Positions 10,502 to 18,081 of a stretch of 23,916 bases of DNA are shown one piece after another (positions within the stretch are counted from its first letter, which is position 1; each line of letters begins with the position of its first letter). The notes under the pieces were generated by a model. The model ran no database searches. It was given only the letters and a program-made list of their open reading frames with translations, and was not told the origin of the DNA. This DNA comes from Limnohabitans sp. Its GTDB lineage: Bacteria > Pseudomonadota > Gammaproteobacteria > Burkholderiales > Burkholderiaceae_C. Location of the stretch: positions 1 to 23,916 of the forward strand of contig JAKFXJ010000226.1 in the NCBI GenBank assembly GCA_021731425.1, written 5' to 3'. The position numbers and the translations under genes are program-made.

Positions 10502-11212
10502 GTGGAAGAATTTCTGACCCCTACTTTCTGGTTTGCCGTCGGGCAGATCATCATGATCGACATCTTGCTGGGCGGTGACAACGCCGTGGTGATTGCATTG
10601 GCCTGCCGCCAGTTGCCTGACCACCAACGCACCAAAGGCATCATGTGGGGCACCGCGGGTGCCATCATTTTGCGTGTCATCCTCATTTTCTTCGCGCTCA
10701 CCCTGCTGGCGATTCCTTTCCTCAAGTTCGTGGGCGCCCTCTTGCTCATCTGGATCGGTGTGAAACTGCTCACCCCCGATGAAGACGACGACCACAGCAA
10801 CATCCAAGGCAGCGACAAGCTCTGGGGCGCGGTCAAAACCGTGATCATTGCCGACTTGGTCATGAGCGTGGACAACGTGATCGCTATCGCCGGTGCCGCC
10901 CAGACTTCGGGCAACGCCGACCACCAGATGCCTTTGGTCATCTTCGGTTTGCTGGTCAGCATCCCCATCATCGTCTGGGGCAGCCAGCTGGTCCTCAAGC
11001 TGATGGACCGTTTCCCGATGATCATCACCGCCGGTGGCATGCTGCTGGGCTGGATCGCGGGCACCATGATCCAGACCGATCCTGGCCTGGTGGCTTATCT
11101 GCCTCAAGACAAGGCCTGGGGTTATGGCTTGGGCATTGCCGGTGCTTTGTTGGTGCTGGCTTTGGGCAAAATCATCATGGCGCGTCGTTCAAATTCACAA
11201 GAAACGGCCTGA
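10502..11212 (+). CDS. TerC family integral membrane protein (YjbE-like)
   Basis: A multi-spanning inner-membrane protein of 236 residues in the TerC superfamily. Members include manganese exporters (B. subtilis TerC-type proteins) and the tellurium-resistance protein TerC. Two repeated membrane motifs supply the conserved acidic residues: [13 protein letters not shown] (Asp20, Asp26-Asn27) and [15 protein letters not shown] (Asp118, Asp124-Asn125). About seven hydrophobic segments are visible, with an acidic loop [10 protein letters not shown] after the third. The start is GTG at 10502 with AAAGGA 6 bases upstream. Metal efflux, possibly of manganese, is inferred from the family. I saw no yybP-ykoY Mn riboswitch in the leader, although a short hairpin (10475-10488) precedes the ribosome binding site. 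It appears monocistronic. Confidence 0.9.
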   Translation: MEEFLTPTFWFAVGQIIMIDILLGGDNAVVIALACRQLPDHQRTKGIMWGTAGAIILRVILIFFALTLLAIPFLKFVGALLLIWIGVKLLTPDEDDDHSNIQGSDKLWGAVKTVIIADLVMSVDNVIAIAGAAQTSGNADHQMPLVIFGLLVSIPIIVWGSQLVLKLMDRFPMIITAGGMLLGWIAGTMIQTDPGLVAYLPQDKAWGYGLGIAGALLVLALGKIIMARRSNSQETA

Positions 11213-11220
11213 CACGCCAA

Positions 11221-11248
11221 CGGCCCTTGCCCCTTGGGGCAAGGGCCG
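11221..11248 (+). terminator. long GC-rich hairpin after the TerC-family gene
   Basis: CGGCCCTTGCCCC, TT, GGGGCAAGGGCCG: a perfect 13-bp inverted repeat starting 8 bases after the stop. Only a mixed CTCTCATTT tail follows, so it is terminator-like but without a clean T-run. Confidence 0.65.
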
Positions 11249-11316
11249 CTCTCATTTCTGGAGTTCGGGTGTTGTATGGATTACCATCGTTACCCAATTA
11301 CCAGGGAGCAAATGCC

Positions 11317-11799
11317 ATGCAAAAAAGGCAACAAGGTTTGACATTGATCGAGCTGATGATCGTGATTGCGATCATCGGTATCTTGGGCGCTTTGGCCCTG
11401 CCGGCCTACCAGGACTACAGCATTCGGGCACGGGTGTCGGAGATGCTGCTGGCGGCAAGCGGTTGCAAAACGGCCGTCAACGAGGCCATCACCACCGCTT
11501 CACAGGCCGATGTTTCGGCCACTTTGCCCCAAGTCTGCGAAAACCAGACCAGCAAATACGTCAGCAGCCTCAGTGCCGATGCCAATGGTGTGATCACCGT
11601 TGTGGGCAACCATGAGGCGCTGCGTGGCAACACCAGCGCATCGGCCAACAGCATCAGCCTGACCCCGATCCAGACGGGCAGCACCGCTGTCAACGGCAGC
11701 ACCGACGGCGGCAAGCCCATCGCCAGCTGGCGCTGTGGCCCGGCAGCCACCAATGCTTTGCCGCTCAAATACCTGCCCGCTTCGTGCAAGGCATCCTGA
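11317..11799 (+). CDS. pilA: type IV pilin (major pilin-like)
   Basis: A prepilin of 160 residues. The short leader MQKRQQG ends at Gly7, the PilD cleavage site. The mature protein starts [20 protein letters not shown], with Glu at mature position 5 and the long hydrophobic N-terminal helix; the N-methylated residue would be Leu instead of the usual Phe. The globular part has four cysteines: Cys50 and Cys74, and Cys140 and Cys157, the last pair forming the C-terminal disulfide (D-region) loop. It ends S-C-K-A-S with a C-terminal serine. Stretches rich in Ser, Thr, Asn and Ala (residues 105-130) are possible O-glycosylation regions. The ATG at 11317 has AGGGAG upstream. A PglL-like gene follows directly, so the pilin is probably glycosylated. 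Confidence 0.93.
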   Translation: MQKRQQGLTLIELMIVIAIIGILGALALPAYQDYSIRARVSEMLLAASGCKTAVNEAITTASQADVSATLPQVCENQTSKYVSSLSADANGVITVVGNHEALRGNTSASANSISLTPIQTGSTAVNGSTDGGKPIASWRCGPAATNALPLKYLPASCKAS

Positions 11800-11817
11800 T
11801 CTTTTGGCGCTCACCTG

Positions 11818-11846
11818 AACGCCCGGTCCGAGCCGGGCGTTTGTTT
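11818..11846 (+). terminator. intrinsic terminator after the pilin gene
   Basis: AACGCCCGG, loop TCCGAG, CCGGGCGTT, then TGTTTG. The 9-bp GC stem and T-rich tail start 18 bases after the pilin stop. It would end most pilin transcripts before the glycosyltransferase gene, a common way to express abundant pilin and little downstream enzyme. Confidence 0.75.
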
Positions 11847-11861
11847 GTGGACTGAGTTCAC

Positions 11862-13337
11862 ATGACAGCGCTTCGGGCCACAACGCCAGACCTGGGCCGA
11901 CTCCACCATCTGTGGCTGGTGTTGCTGTTGGCGTGGCCTTGGGTGCAGCCTTTTTCCAGCAGCCCTTTGCCCCATGTGTGGCCTTGGCTGACCAGCTGGA
12001 CTTGTTTGGCGCTGGCCTTGTTGACGTGGCAGCGCATGAGTCTGGCCACCGTGGTTCAAGGCTGGGTGCTTGCGGCCTTGCTCAGCAGTGCCATGGGTCT
12101 GGTGCAGTTCTTTGGTCAGGCTGAGCTTTTGGCGCCCTTTTTGCACGTCCCTGCCTACTTGGGTGATGCGATGGGCAATTTGCGCCAGCGCAACCAGTTG
12201 GCCACTTTGCTGGCCATGGGCGTGCTGGCGGTGTTGATCTGGCGTGCTTTGGGTCTGTCCATCGCCCATTCGCTTTGGATGCTGGCCCTGCTGGCCATGG
12301 GCATGGCCGCCACCGCTTCACGCACGGGATTGCTCCAGCTGGTGTTCATTGGCCTGTGGATGTTGCTGCACCGTGCAGCTCCCAAAGGGCGCGAGGCTTT
12401 GCTGCTCACCGCACTCACGCTGGGCTTGTATGCCCTGGCTTCCTGGCTTTTGCCGCAGCTCTTGCAGCACCTGAGTGGACAGGCCACAGACAGCGCCATG
12501 GCCCGCATGGGCGCCCTGGGCGGCTGCGGCAGTCGCCAGGCGCTTTGGGCCAATGTGCTGCACTTGGTGGCGCAGCATCCGCTTGGCGGGTGGGGTTGGG
12601 ACCAGCTGCGCTATGCGCACTACATCACCGAATACCCCTCACTGCGTTTTTGTGACATGTTGGGCAACGCCCACAACCTGCCCTTGCACATCGCCTTTGT
12701 TTGGGGGGTGCCCGTGGCCATATTGGTGTGCTTGGGTGTGATGGTGTGGGTGGTACGTGCAAAGCCATGGCGTTACAAAGATGCGGGCCACCAACTCGCT
12801 TGGGGCGTGCTCGGTGTTTTGGCTTTGCACAGTTTGCTCGAGTACCCGCTTTGGTACGGGCCGTTTCAGGTGGCACTGTTGCTGAGCCTGTGGCTCCTGC
12901 GGGGGCGGATTTGGCAATTTTTGCAAGTGCAGGGCCGCGCGACGGGGCTGGCCCTGGTTTTGGGGGGCATTTTGGGCTTTGTGGCCTATGACCATGCCCA
13001 AGTTCGGCAAATTTACCTGCCGGCAGCGCAGCGCTACGGCTTCTGGCGTGACCCAGCGCTGCAAGTAGCGCAACGCGCCTGGTTGTTCCACGGAACGGCT
13101 GTGTTTGCGCAGGTGACCACCACGCCGGTGCACCCAGGCAATGCCCGCGCCATGCTGGACGCCAGTTTGGAGGCCCTGCACACCTCGCCAGAGCCGCGGG
13201 TGATCGAAAAGCTGCTGGACAGTGCCCGGCTCTTGGGGGAAGACGCGCTTTTTGAAGCCCACAAAAAGCATTTTCAGCGGGTGTACCCCCAAGCTTATCT
13301 GGCTTGGGCGTACCAGCGCCGACATGAATTGGACTGA
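11862..13337 (+). CDS. pglL: PglL/TfpO-like pilin O-oligosaccharyltransferase (Wzy_C superfamily)
   Basis: A polytopic inner-membrane protein of 491 residues with about 10-12 hydrophobic segments followed by a soluble C-terminal region (~380-491). Diagnostic motifs are GNLRQRNQLATLL (about residues 105-117), HPLGGWGWDQLRYAHY (about 238), GNAHNLPLHIAFVWGVP (about 267) with the conserved periplasmic loop His, and HSLLEYPLWYGPF (about 322), a PglL/PilO hallmark. Family members transfer a lipid-linked glycan to pilins; the related WaaL ligases act on lipid A core. Its position 62 bases after a pilin gene favours pilin glycosylation and resembles the pilA-tfpO arrangement of Pseudomonas and Acinetobacter. 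The ATG at 11862 has no strong ribosome binding site. Confidence 0.85.
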   Translation: MTALRATTPDLGRLHHLWLVLLLAWPWVQPFSSSPLPHVWPWLTSWTCLALALLTWQRMSLATVVQGWVLAALLSSAMGLVQFFGQAELLAPFLHVPAYLGDAMGNLRQRNQLATLLAMGVLAVLIWRALGLSIAHSLWMLALLAMGMAATASRTGLLQLVFIGLWMLLHRAAPKGREALLLTALTLGLYALASWLLPQLLQHLSGQATDSAMARMGALGGCGSRQALWANVLHLVAQHPLGGWGWDQLRYAHYITEYPSLRFCDMLGNAHNLPLHIAFVWGVPVAILVCLGVMVWVVRAKPWRYKDAGHQLAWGVLGVLALHSLLEYPLWYGPFQVALLLSLWLLRGRIWQFLQVQGRATGLALVLGGILGFVAYDHAQVRQIYLPAAQRYGFWRDPALQVAQRAWLFHGTAVFAQVTTTPVHPGNARAMLDASLEALHTSPEPRVIEKLLDSARLLGEDALFEAHKKHFQRVYPQAYLAWAYQRRHELD

Positions 13338-13350
13338 CTGAAGACCGTCA

Positions 13351-13380
13351 AATTTCTAGAAATTACCCAATTGGGTAATT
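13351..13380. promoter_or_regulatory. two overlapping perfect palindromes upstream of the response regulator gene
   Basis: AATTTCTAGAAATT (13351-13364) is a perfect 14-bp palindrome. It overlaps by four bases the perfect 20-bp palindrome AATTACCCAATTGGGTAATT (13361-13380). They lie 55-84 bases before the response-regulator start, the usual place for an activator or autoregulatory site. The second contains TACCCAA/TTGGGTA half-sites, reminiscent of LuxR/NarL-type targets. The binding factor is unknown. Confidence 0.55.
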
Positions 13381-13396
13381 ACATAAACCGGCATAT

Positions 13397-13425
13397 TTGA
13401 TAAATTAGTTGCTAAATTCGATATT
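13397..13425 (+). promoter_or_regulatory. candidate promoter of the response regulator gene
   Basis: TTGATA (13397-13402), a 17-base spacer, and GATATT (13420-13425) make an acceptable sigma70 promoter. It would start transcription about 3 bases before the ATG at 13435. The surrounding DNA is markedly AT-rich compared with the neighbouring genes. An alternative -10 (TACATT) lies at 13428. Confidence 0.4.
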
Positions 13426-13434
13426 GCTACATTC

Positions 13435-14082
13435 ATGAAAAAACGCCTCGGACATATTTTCCTGGTCGACGACAACCACGACATGCGCTTTTATCTGAGC
13501 GACATGATGGTCCTATTGGGGTATACCGTTGACACGTTTGACAATGCCACCGCATTTCTCGAGAAATCGATGGACATCTCTCCTGCTGTGGTTTTGCTCG
13601 ACATGCGCATGCCCGGTCTGAACGGCTTGGAACTGCAAGCCAAGCTGGACGCCTTGGGTCGCAAGACCCCCATCGTTTTCATCAGCGGTGAAAGTGACAA
13701 GGACGAAATCATTGAGGCCTTCCGTCTGGGCGCCGTAGACTTTTTGCTCAAACCATTCAACCGAGAGAAGCTGTGCCAAGTGGTGGACAAAGCGCTGGAG
13801 ATGGACCGCCAGCGCAACCAGGAGTTCATCAACACCGATGCCCTGAGACGGTCGTTTGTCACACTGTCAGCCCGCGAGCAAGAAATCTTCCTGCTCATCG
13901 TGCAGGGCTTGACCAACAAAGGGATTGCGGAAGTGACCGGCATCCAGCCGGGTACGGCCAAAAAACACCGGGCCACCATCTATCAGAAGTTCGAAGTCAA
14001 CACGAGTGCCGAACTCATCAGCCAGTGCAAAGGTGTTGATATGAGCAAACTCATGCCAGCACAAGAGGTGAAGGCTGAGTGA
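13435..14082 (+). CDS. FixJ/NarL-type response regulator (receiver plus LuxR-type HTH), orphan
   Basis: A two-domain response regulator of 215 residues. The receiver domain (residues 6-122) has the acidic pair Asp12-Asp13, phosphoacceptor Asp56 in LLDMRMPGLNG, the switch Ser in VFISGES and the conserved Lys in FLLKPF. The output domain is a LuxR/FixJ helix-turn-helix: LSAREQEIFLLIVQGLTNKGIAE, followed by GIQPGTAKKHRATIYQKFEVNT, given here as the motifs LSAREQEIF, LTNKGIAEV and GTAKKHRATIYQK. No histidine kinase is encoded in this window. It probably binds the palindromes just upstream and regulates itself (inference). No Shine-Dalgarno sequence is visible. It is on the same strand as metH but separated from it by a promoter and riboswitch. 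Confidence 0.92.
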   Translation: MKKRLGHIFLVDDNHDMRFYLSDMMVLLGYTVDTFDNATAFLEKSMDISPAVVLLDMRMPGLNGLELQAKLDALGRKTPIVFISGESDKDEIIEAFRLGAVDFLLKPFNREKLCQVVDKALEMDRQRNQEFINTDALRRSFVTLSAREQEIFLLIVQGLTNKGIAEVTGIQPGTAKKHRATIYQKFEVNTSAELISQCKGVDMSKLMPAQEVKAE

Positions 14083-14093
14083 GTTGGCGCGGT

Positions 14094-14099
14094 TAAAAT
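14094..14099 (+). promoter_or_regulatory. -10 box of the metH riboswitch transcript
   Basis: TAAAAT lies 9 bases before the first paired base of the SAH aptamer (14109), so transcription would begin at about 14105-14107, exactly where an aptamer transcript should start. No clear -35 is found upstream, where the DNA is the end of the response-regulator gene. Confidence 0.5.
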
Positions 14100-14108
14100 C
14101 ACGCCTTA

Positions 14109-14199
14109 CCCAAGGAGCGTTGCAGCCCGCCGCCTATCAGGCGCAGCGGGTCAGGCTTGGGGCCGTTCAATGTCTGAATGATCTTGCACAACGACGCTC
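14109..14199 (+). promoter_or_regulatory. S-adenosylhomocysteine (SAH) riboswitch aptamer
   Basis: This leader matches the SAH riboswitch class known upstream of SAH-recycling genes in proteobacteria. P1 pairs CCCAAG (14109-14114) with CTTGGG (14156-14161). The conserved segment GGAGCGTTGCA follows P1. A second helix pairs CCCGC (14126-14130) with GCGGG (14146-14150) and is extended by CGCCT/AGGCG closing a three-base loop, with a CA bulge. The conserved TCAGGCTTGGG closes the core. The downstream strand CAACG-A-CGCTC (14189-14199) can pair with GAGCG (14115-14119) and TTG (14120-14122) to form the pseudoknot. The riboswitch senses SAH and in this class switches expression on, fitting control of methionine-cycle genes. 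Assignment is from motif recognition, not a covariance search. Confidence 0.85.
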
Positions 14200-14220
14200 A
14201 CCTGATACCCCAAGGTGAGC
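14196..14220 (+). promoter_or_regulatory. Shine-Dalgarno-sequestering hairpin, riboswitch expression platform
   Basis: GCTCACCT (14196-14203) pairs perfectly with AGGTGAGC (14213-14220). The right arm contains the AAGG(TGAG) ribosome binding site serving the GTG at 14223. The left arm shares GCTC (14196-14199) with the 3' strand of the riboswitch pseudoknot. Ligand-stabilised pseudoknot and SD-blocking hairpin are therefore mutually exclusive, predicting translation ON when SAH is bound. Confidence 0.7.
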
Positions 14221-14222
14221 CT

Positions 14223-16967
14223 GTGTCTGTTGTCGCGTCTTCCATCGTGTCTGTTCCCCCCATGAAGTTGTCCGGTCTGGAGCCTGTCTCCATCGGCACC
14301 GGGTCGCTGTTTGTCAACGTGGGTGAGCGCACCAATGTGACCGGCTCCAAGGCCTTTGCCCGCATGATCTTGAACGGCCAGTACGAAGAGGCTTTGGCTG
14401 TGGCGCGTCAGCAGGTCGAAAACGGCGCGCAGGTCATCGACGTGAACATGGACGAAGCCATGCTCGACAGCCAGGCGGCCATGGTGCGGTTTTTGAATTT
14501 GATGGCCGGTGAGCCCGACATCGCCCGCGTGCCGGTGATGGTGGATTCGAGCAAATGGACGGTGATCGAAGCCGGTCTGCGCTGCATTCAGGGCAAGGGC
14601 ATCGTCAACTCGATCAGCATGAAAGAGGGCCTGGATGAGTTCAAGCGCCAAGCCAAGCTGGTCAAGCGCTACGGCGCGGCTGCGGTGGTGATGGCGTTTG
14701 ACGAAAAAGGCCAGGCCGACACCTACGAGCGCAAGATCGAGATTTGTGAACGCGCCTACCGCGTGCTGGTGGACGAGGTGGACTTCCCACCCGAAGACAT
14801 CATTTTTGACCCGAACATTTTTGCCATCGCCACCGGCATCGAAGAGCACAACAACTATGCGGTGGACTTCATCGAAGCCACGCGCTGGATCAAGCAGAAT
14901 CTGCCGGGTGCCAAGGTGTCGGGTGGCGTGTCCAACGTGTCCTTCAGCTTCCGGGGTAACGACCCGGTGCGCGAGGCCATCCACACCGTGTTCCTGTACC
15001 ACGCGATCCAAGCGGGCATGGACATGGGCATCGTCAACGCGGGCATGGTCGGTGTGTACGACGACCTGGAGCCCACGCTGCGCGAACGGGTGGAAGACGT
15101 GGTGCTGAACCGTCGCACTGACGCGGGTGAGCGTTTGGTCGAAGTGGCCGACAGCGCCAAAGGCGCTGCCAAAGACGAGACCACCAAACTGGCTTGGCGT
15201 GGCACGCCCGATGCGCCTGTGCGTGTGGCGCAGCGCTTGAGTCATTCGCTGGTGCACGGCATCACCGACTTCATCAGCGACGACACCGAAGAGGCCTACC
15301 AAGAGATTCTGGCCAAAGGCGGACGCCCGCTGCATGTGATCGAAGGCCCGCTGATGGACGGCATGAACGTGGTCGGCGACCTGTTTGGCCAGGGCAAGAT
15401 GTTCTTGCCGCAAGTGGTCAAGAGCGCCCGCGTGATGAAGCAGGCCGTGGCGCATTTGCTGCCCTACATCGAAGCCGAAAAGCTGGCGCAAGAAGCGGCG
15501 GGCGAAGACGTGAAAGCCAAAGGCAAGATCGTGATCGCCACCGTCAAGGGCGACGTGCACGACATCGGCAAAAACATCGTCACCGTGGTCTTGCAGTGCA
15601 ACAACTTTGAAGTGGTCAACATGGGCGTGATGGTGCCTTGCCACGAAATTTTGGCCAAAGCCAAAGAAGAAAACGCCGACATCATCGGCCTGTCGGGCCT
15701 GATCACGCCCAGCCTCGAAGAGATGCAGTACGTGGCGGCCGAGATGGAAAAAGACCCGTACTTCCGCGACCGCCAAATGCCGCTGCTGATTGGCGGCGCC
15801 ACCTGCAGCCGTGTGCACACCGCCGTGAAGATCGCACCCAACTACAGTGGCCCCGTGGTCTATGTGCCCGACGCTTCGCGCAGCGTGGGCGTGGCGCAGG
15901 GTTTGTTGTCTGAGCAGGCGGCCAAGTTCATCGCCGACTTGAACACCGACTACGACAAGGTGCGCGAGCAGCACGCCAACAAAAAACAAACCCCCATGTG
16001 GACGCTGGCGCAGGCCCGCGCCAACAAGACGCCGATCGATTGGTCCAAGGGCGTGCCCGCCGCGCCCAAGTTCATTGGCCGCCGCGTGTTCAAGAACTAC
16101 GACCTGGCCGAAATTGCGCAATACATCGACTGGGGCCCCTTCTTCCAGACTTGGGACTTGGCCGGGCCATTCCCTGCCATCCTCGACGACGAAGTGGTCG
16201 GTGAACAGGCGCGAAAGGTCTATGCAGACGGCCAAGCCATGCTGCAAAAAATCATCGATGGACGCTGGGTCACGGCCAACGCGGTGTTGGGCCTGTACCC
16301 TGCCAACAGCGTGAATGATGACGACATCGCGCTCTACACCGACGTATCACGCCAGCAAGTCGCCATGACTTGGCGCGGCATGCGTCAGCAGACCGAAAAG
16401 CACATGATCGATGGCGTCATGCGCCCCAGCCGTTGCCTGGCCGACTTCGTCGCGCCCACAGGCCAAGACCATGTGGGCCTGTTCGCCGTGACCGCAGGCA
16501 TCGGTGCCGACAAACGCGCCGCCGCCTTTGAAGCCGCACACGACGACTACAGCGCCATCATGCTCAAGTCCCTGGCCGACCGCTTGGCCGAAGCATTGGC
16601 CGAGTGCCTGCACAAAAAAGTGCGCACCGACCTGTGGGGCTATGCCGCGGGCGAGGCGCTGAGCAACGAAGAACTCATTGCAGAAAAATACCAGGGCATC
16701 CGCCCCGCACCCGGCTATCCGGCTTGCCCCGACCACAGCGCCAAACAAGCCATGTTCGACTTGCTGCAATGCCAAGACATTGGCATGGGCCTGACCGAAA
16801 GCCTGGCCATGACGCCTGCGGCCAGCGTGAGCGGTTTCTACATCGCGCACCCAGAGGCGCAGTACTTCAACGTGGGCAAGGTGGGTGATGACCAAGTGCA
16901 GGACTTGGCGCAACGCAGTGGCGTGCAAGTCAAAGATCTGCAGCGTCTGCTGGCCCCTAACCTGTAA
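14223..16967 (+). CDS. metH: methionine synthase, B12-dependent, lacking the homocysteine-binding domain
   Basis: Cobalamin-dependent methionine synthase, 914 residues, containing only the last three of the four MetH modules. They are the methyltetrahydrofolate (pterin-binding) domain from about residue 15 ([30 protein letters not shown]), the B12-binding module (cap helices, then [11 protein letters not shown] with the cobalt-ligand His near residue 447), and the reactivation domain ([13 protein letters not shown] near residue 827, which binds AdoMet). E. coli MetH has ~1227 residues; the missing ~330 are the zinc-dependent homocysteine domain, often a separate gene in Burkholderiales. The GTG at 14223 has AAGG seven bases upstream. 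ATG 14262 is an alternative without a ribosome binding site. The longer ATG reading at 14178 would lie inside the riboswitch. Expression is probably raised by SAH. Confidence 0.93.
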   Translation: MSVVASSIVSVPPMKLSGLEPVSIGTGSLFVNVGERTNVTGSKAFARMILNGQYEEALAVARQQVENGAQVIDVNMDEAMLDSQAAMVRFLNLMAGEPDIARVPVMVDSSKWTVIEAGLRCIQGKGIVNSISMKEGLDEFKRQAKLVKRYGAAAVVMAFDEKGQADTYERKIEICERAYRVLVDEVDFPPEDIIFDPNIFAIATGIEEHNNYAVDFIEATRWIKQNLPGAKVSGGVSNVSFSFRGNDPVREAIHTVFLYHAIQAGMDMGIVNAGMVGVYDDLEPTLRERVEDVVLNRRTDAGERLVEVADSAKGAAKDETTKLAWRGTPDAPVRVAQRLSHSLVHGITDFISDDTEEAYQEILAKGGRPLHVIEGPLMDGMNVVGDLFGQGKMFLPQVVKSARVMKQAVAHLLPYIEAEKLAQEAAGEDVKAKGKIVIATVKGDVHDIGKNIVTVVLQCNNFEVVNMGVMVPCHEILAKAKEENADIIGLSGLITPSLEEMQYVAAEMEKDPYFRDRQMPLLIGGATCSRVHTAVKIAPNYSGPVVYVPDASRSVGVAQGLLSEQAAKFIADLNTDYDKVREQHANKKQTPMWTLAQARANKTPIDWSKGVPAAPKFIGRRVFKNYDLAEIAQYIDWGPFFQTWDLAGPFPAILDDEVVGEQARKVYADGQAMLQKIIDGRWVTANAVLGLYPANSVNDDDIALYTDVSRQQVAMTWRGMRQQTEKHMIDGVMRPSRCLADFVAPTGQDHVGLFAVTAGIGADKRAAAFEAAHDDYSAIMLKSLADRLAEALAECLHKKVRTDLWGYAAGEALSNEELIAEKYQGIRPAPGYPACPDHSAKQAMFDLLQCQDIGMGLTESLAMTPAASVSGFYIAHPEAQYFNVGKVGDDQVQDLAQRSGVQVKDLQRLLAPNL

Positions 16968-16972
16968 ACACC

Positions 16973-18043
16973 ATGCTCAACTTCTGGACGGCTTGTGGCC
17001 ACCAACATCTGACGCGCAACGCGCGTGGCTGGATGTGCCCCACGCCCGACTATTGGCGGCTGTGGCTGCAGCGCCCGGAGCTGGCCTTGGTGCCCGAATC
17101 CTGCAAAGCCGAAAAGCGTTTGCATGCCGCCCTGACCGAGACGCCCAACATGCAGGTCACCCCTGCAGACTACAAACATTTCAAGGACGACGATGTCCGC
17201 GAAAATTACAAACTGTTTTTGCGTTTTCGTGACGAGGTAGAAGCTGCAGGCTCGCTGGAGTCGGCCTACATGGCCTGGCAGCAAAGCGGCAACATCCAGT
17301 TGCCTCCGCTCTTCATCGACCTGGTGGTGCAGGCCATCGTGTGCAATGTGTTGGCCGATGTGCAGGACGCCTGGGTCTGGCGTACCGCCGAGCTTCTGTT
17401 TCGCCGTCAACGCATCACCATCGAAGGCGGCCGCGTGCTGTCGGGCGACAGCGACACGCTCGACAGCCTGAAATCCACCGGCGGTCTGGGCGAGATGGGT
17501 CGCCTCTTGATGGAGGGCGGCGCCACGCTCAAGGCGGTCGATGTGAAGGTGCTGCACCCCGACAACGCCGAGCGCTATTTTGCGCAGCGTGAGGGCCTGG
17601 GCCGTTATGCGTTTTTGCTCGACATGACGCACGAACTCCAAAATGAATTGCCGCACGGTTTGATTTTGAGCATGGTCAACGCCCGCTCAGGCCTCAAGGC
17701 CTTGTCGGTGGTTTTGGCCCGCTGGGTGCAGCACTTTTTGAGTGTGGCCGTCAGCATCGAGCCGGTGCAAAAAGTCGACGACCCGGCTTGGCGCTGGCAT
17801 GTGGGGCTGGACGTGACCGCCACCGCTTTGCTCAATGACCTGTACCAAGGCGTCGAGCTGGACAACAAACGCCAGCAGCAGCTCATCAGTTTGTTCAAAT
17901 TGCGTTTTGACAACCCGCAAGACATGCGTGCCGACGTGCAGGGCAAACCGGTCTATCTGGGGCTGGCCATGAACGAGCAGGGCTTGCTCAAGCTCAAACC
18001 GCAAAACCTTCTGCTCAATTTGCCCTTGTCTCAACAGGTTTGA
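16973..18043 (+). CDS. conserved protein of the DUF6352 type
   Basis: A cytoplasmic protein of 356 residues that I place, by its N-terminal pattern (LNFWTACGHQHL, then RPELALVPESC and EKRLHAAL), in the DUF6352 family of Burkholderiales proteins of unknown function. The middle and C-terminal parts have acidic and hydrophobic helical segments (DDVRENYKLFLRFRDEVE; VDVKVLHPDNAERYF) and no catalytic motif, signal peptide or membrane segment that I recognise. It begins five bases after the metH stop, so it is almost certainly cotranscribed and translationally linked with metH and under the same SAH riboswitch. A link to methionine synthase, for example as an accessory factor, is suggested only by this position. 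The first in-frame ATG was used. Confidence 0.75.
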   Translation: MLNFWTACGHQHLTRNARGWMCPTPDYWRLWLQRPELALVPESCKAEKRLHAALTETPNMQVTPADYKHFKDDDVRENYKLFLRFRDEVEAAGSLESAYMAWQQSGNIQLPPLFIDLVVQAIVCNVLADVQDAWVWRTAELLFRRQRITIEGGRVLSGDSDTLDSLKSTGGLGEMGRLLMEGGATLKAVDVKVLHPDNAERYFAQREGLGRYAFLLDMTHELQNELPHGLILSMVNARSGLKALSVVLARWVQHFLSVAVSIEPVQKVDDPAWRWHVGLDVTATALLNDLYQGVELDNKRQQQLISLFKLRFDNPQDMRADVQGKPVYLGLAMNEQGLLKLKPQNLLLNLPLSQQV

Positions 18044-18081
18044 ACCTTGAGGGATCAAGCAATTCAACTGAGGAGTTATCA

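Noticed and set aside
9446..11107. 553-codon open frame on the minus strand opposite sucD and the TerC-family gene
   Set aside because: It crosses two real genes and the strong sucCD terminator and has low-complexity His/Asp/Gly-rich translation, so it is an antisense artefact.
11862..13337. Reading the Wzy_C-family gene as an O-antigen ligase (WaaL)
   Set aside because: The HSLLEYPLWY motif and the adjacent pilin gene fit PglL/TfpO better, and no lipopolysaccharide genes are nearby.
14178..14222. ATG at 14178 as the metH start
   Set aside because: It lies inside the riboswitch aptamer, has no ribosome binding site, and would add residues not conserved in MetH.
14151..16247. 698-codon open frame on the minus strand opposite metH
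   Set aside because: It is a shadow of the strongly conserved metH coding sequence in GC-rich DNA. Its translation is rich in His, Gly and Val with no recognisable domain.
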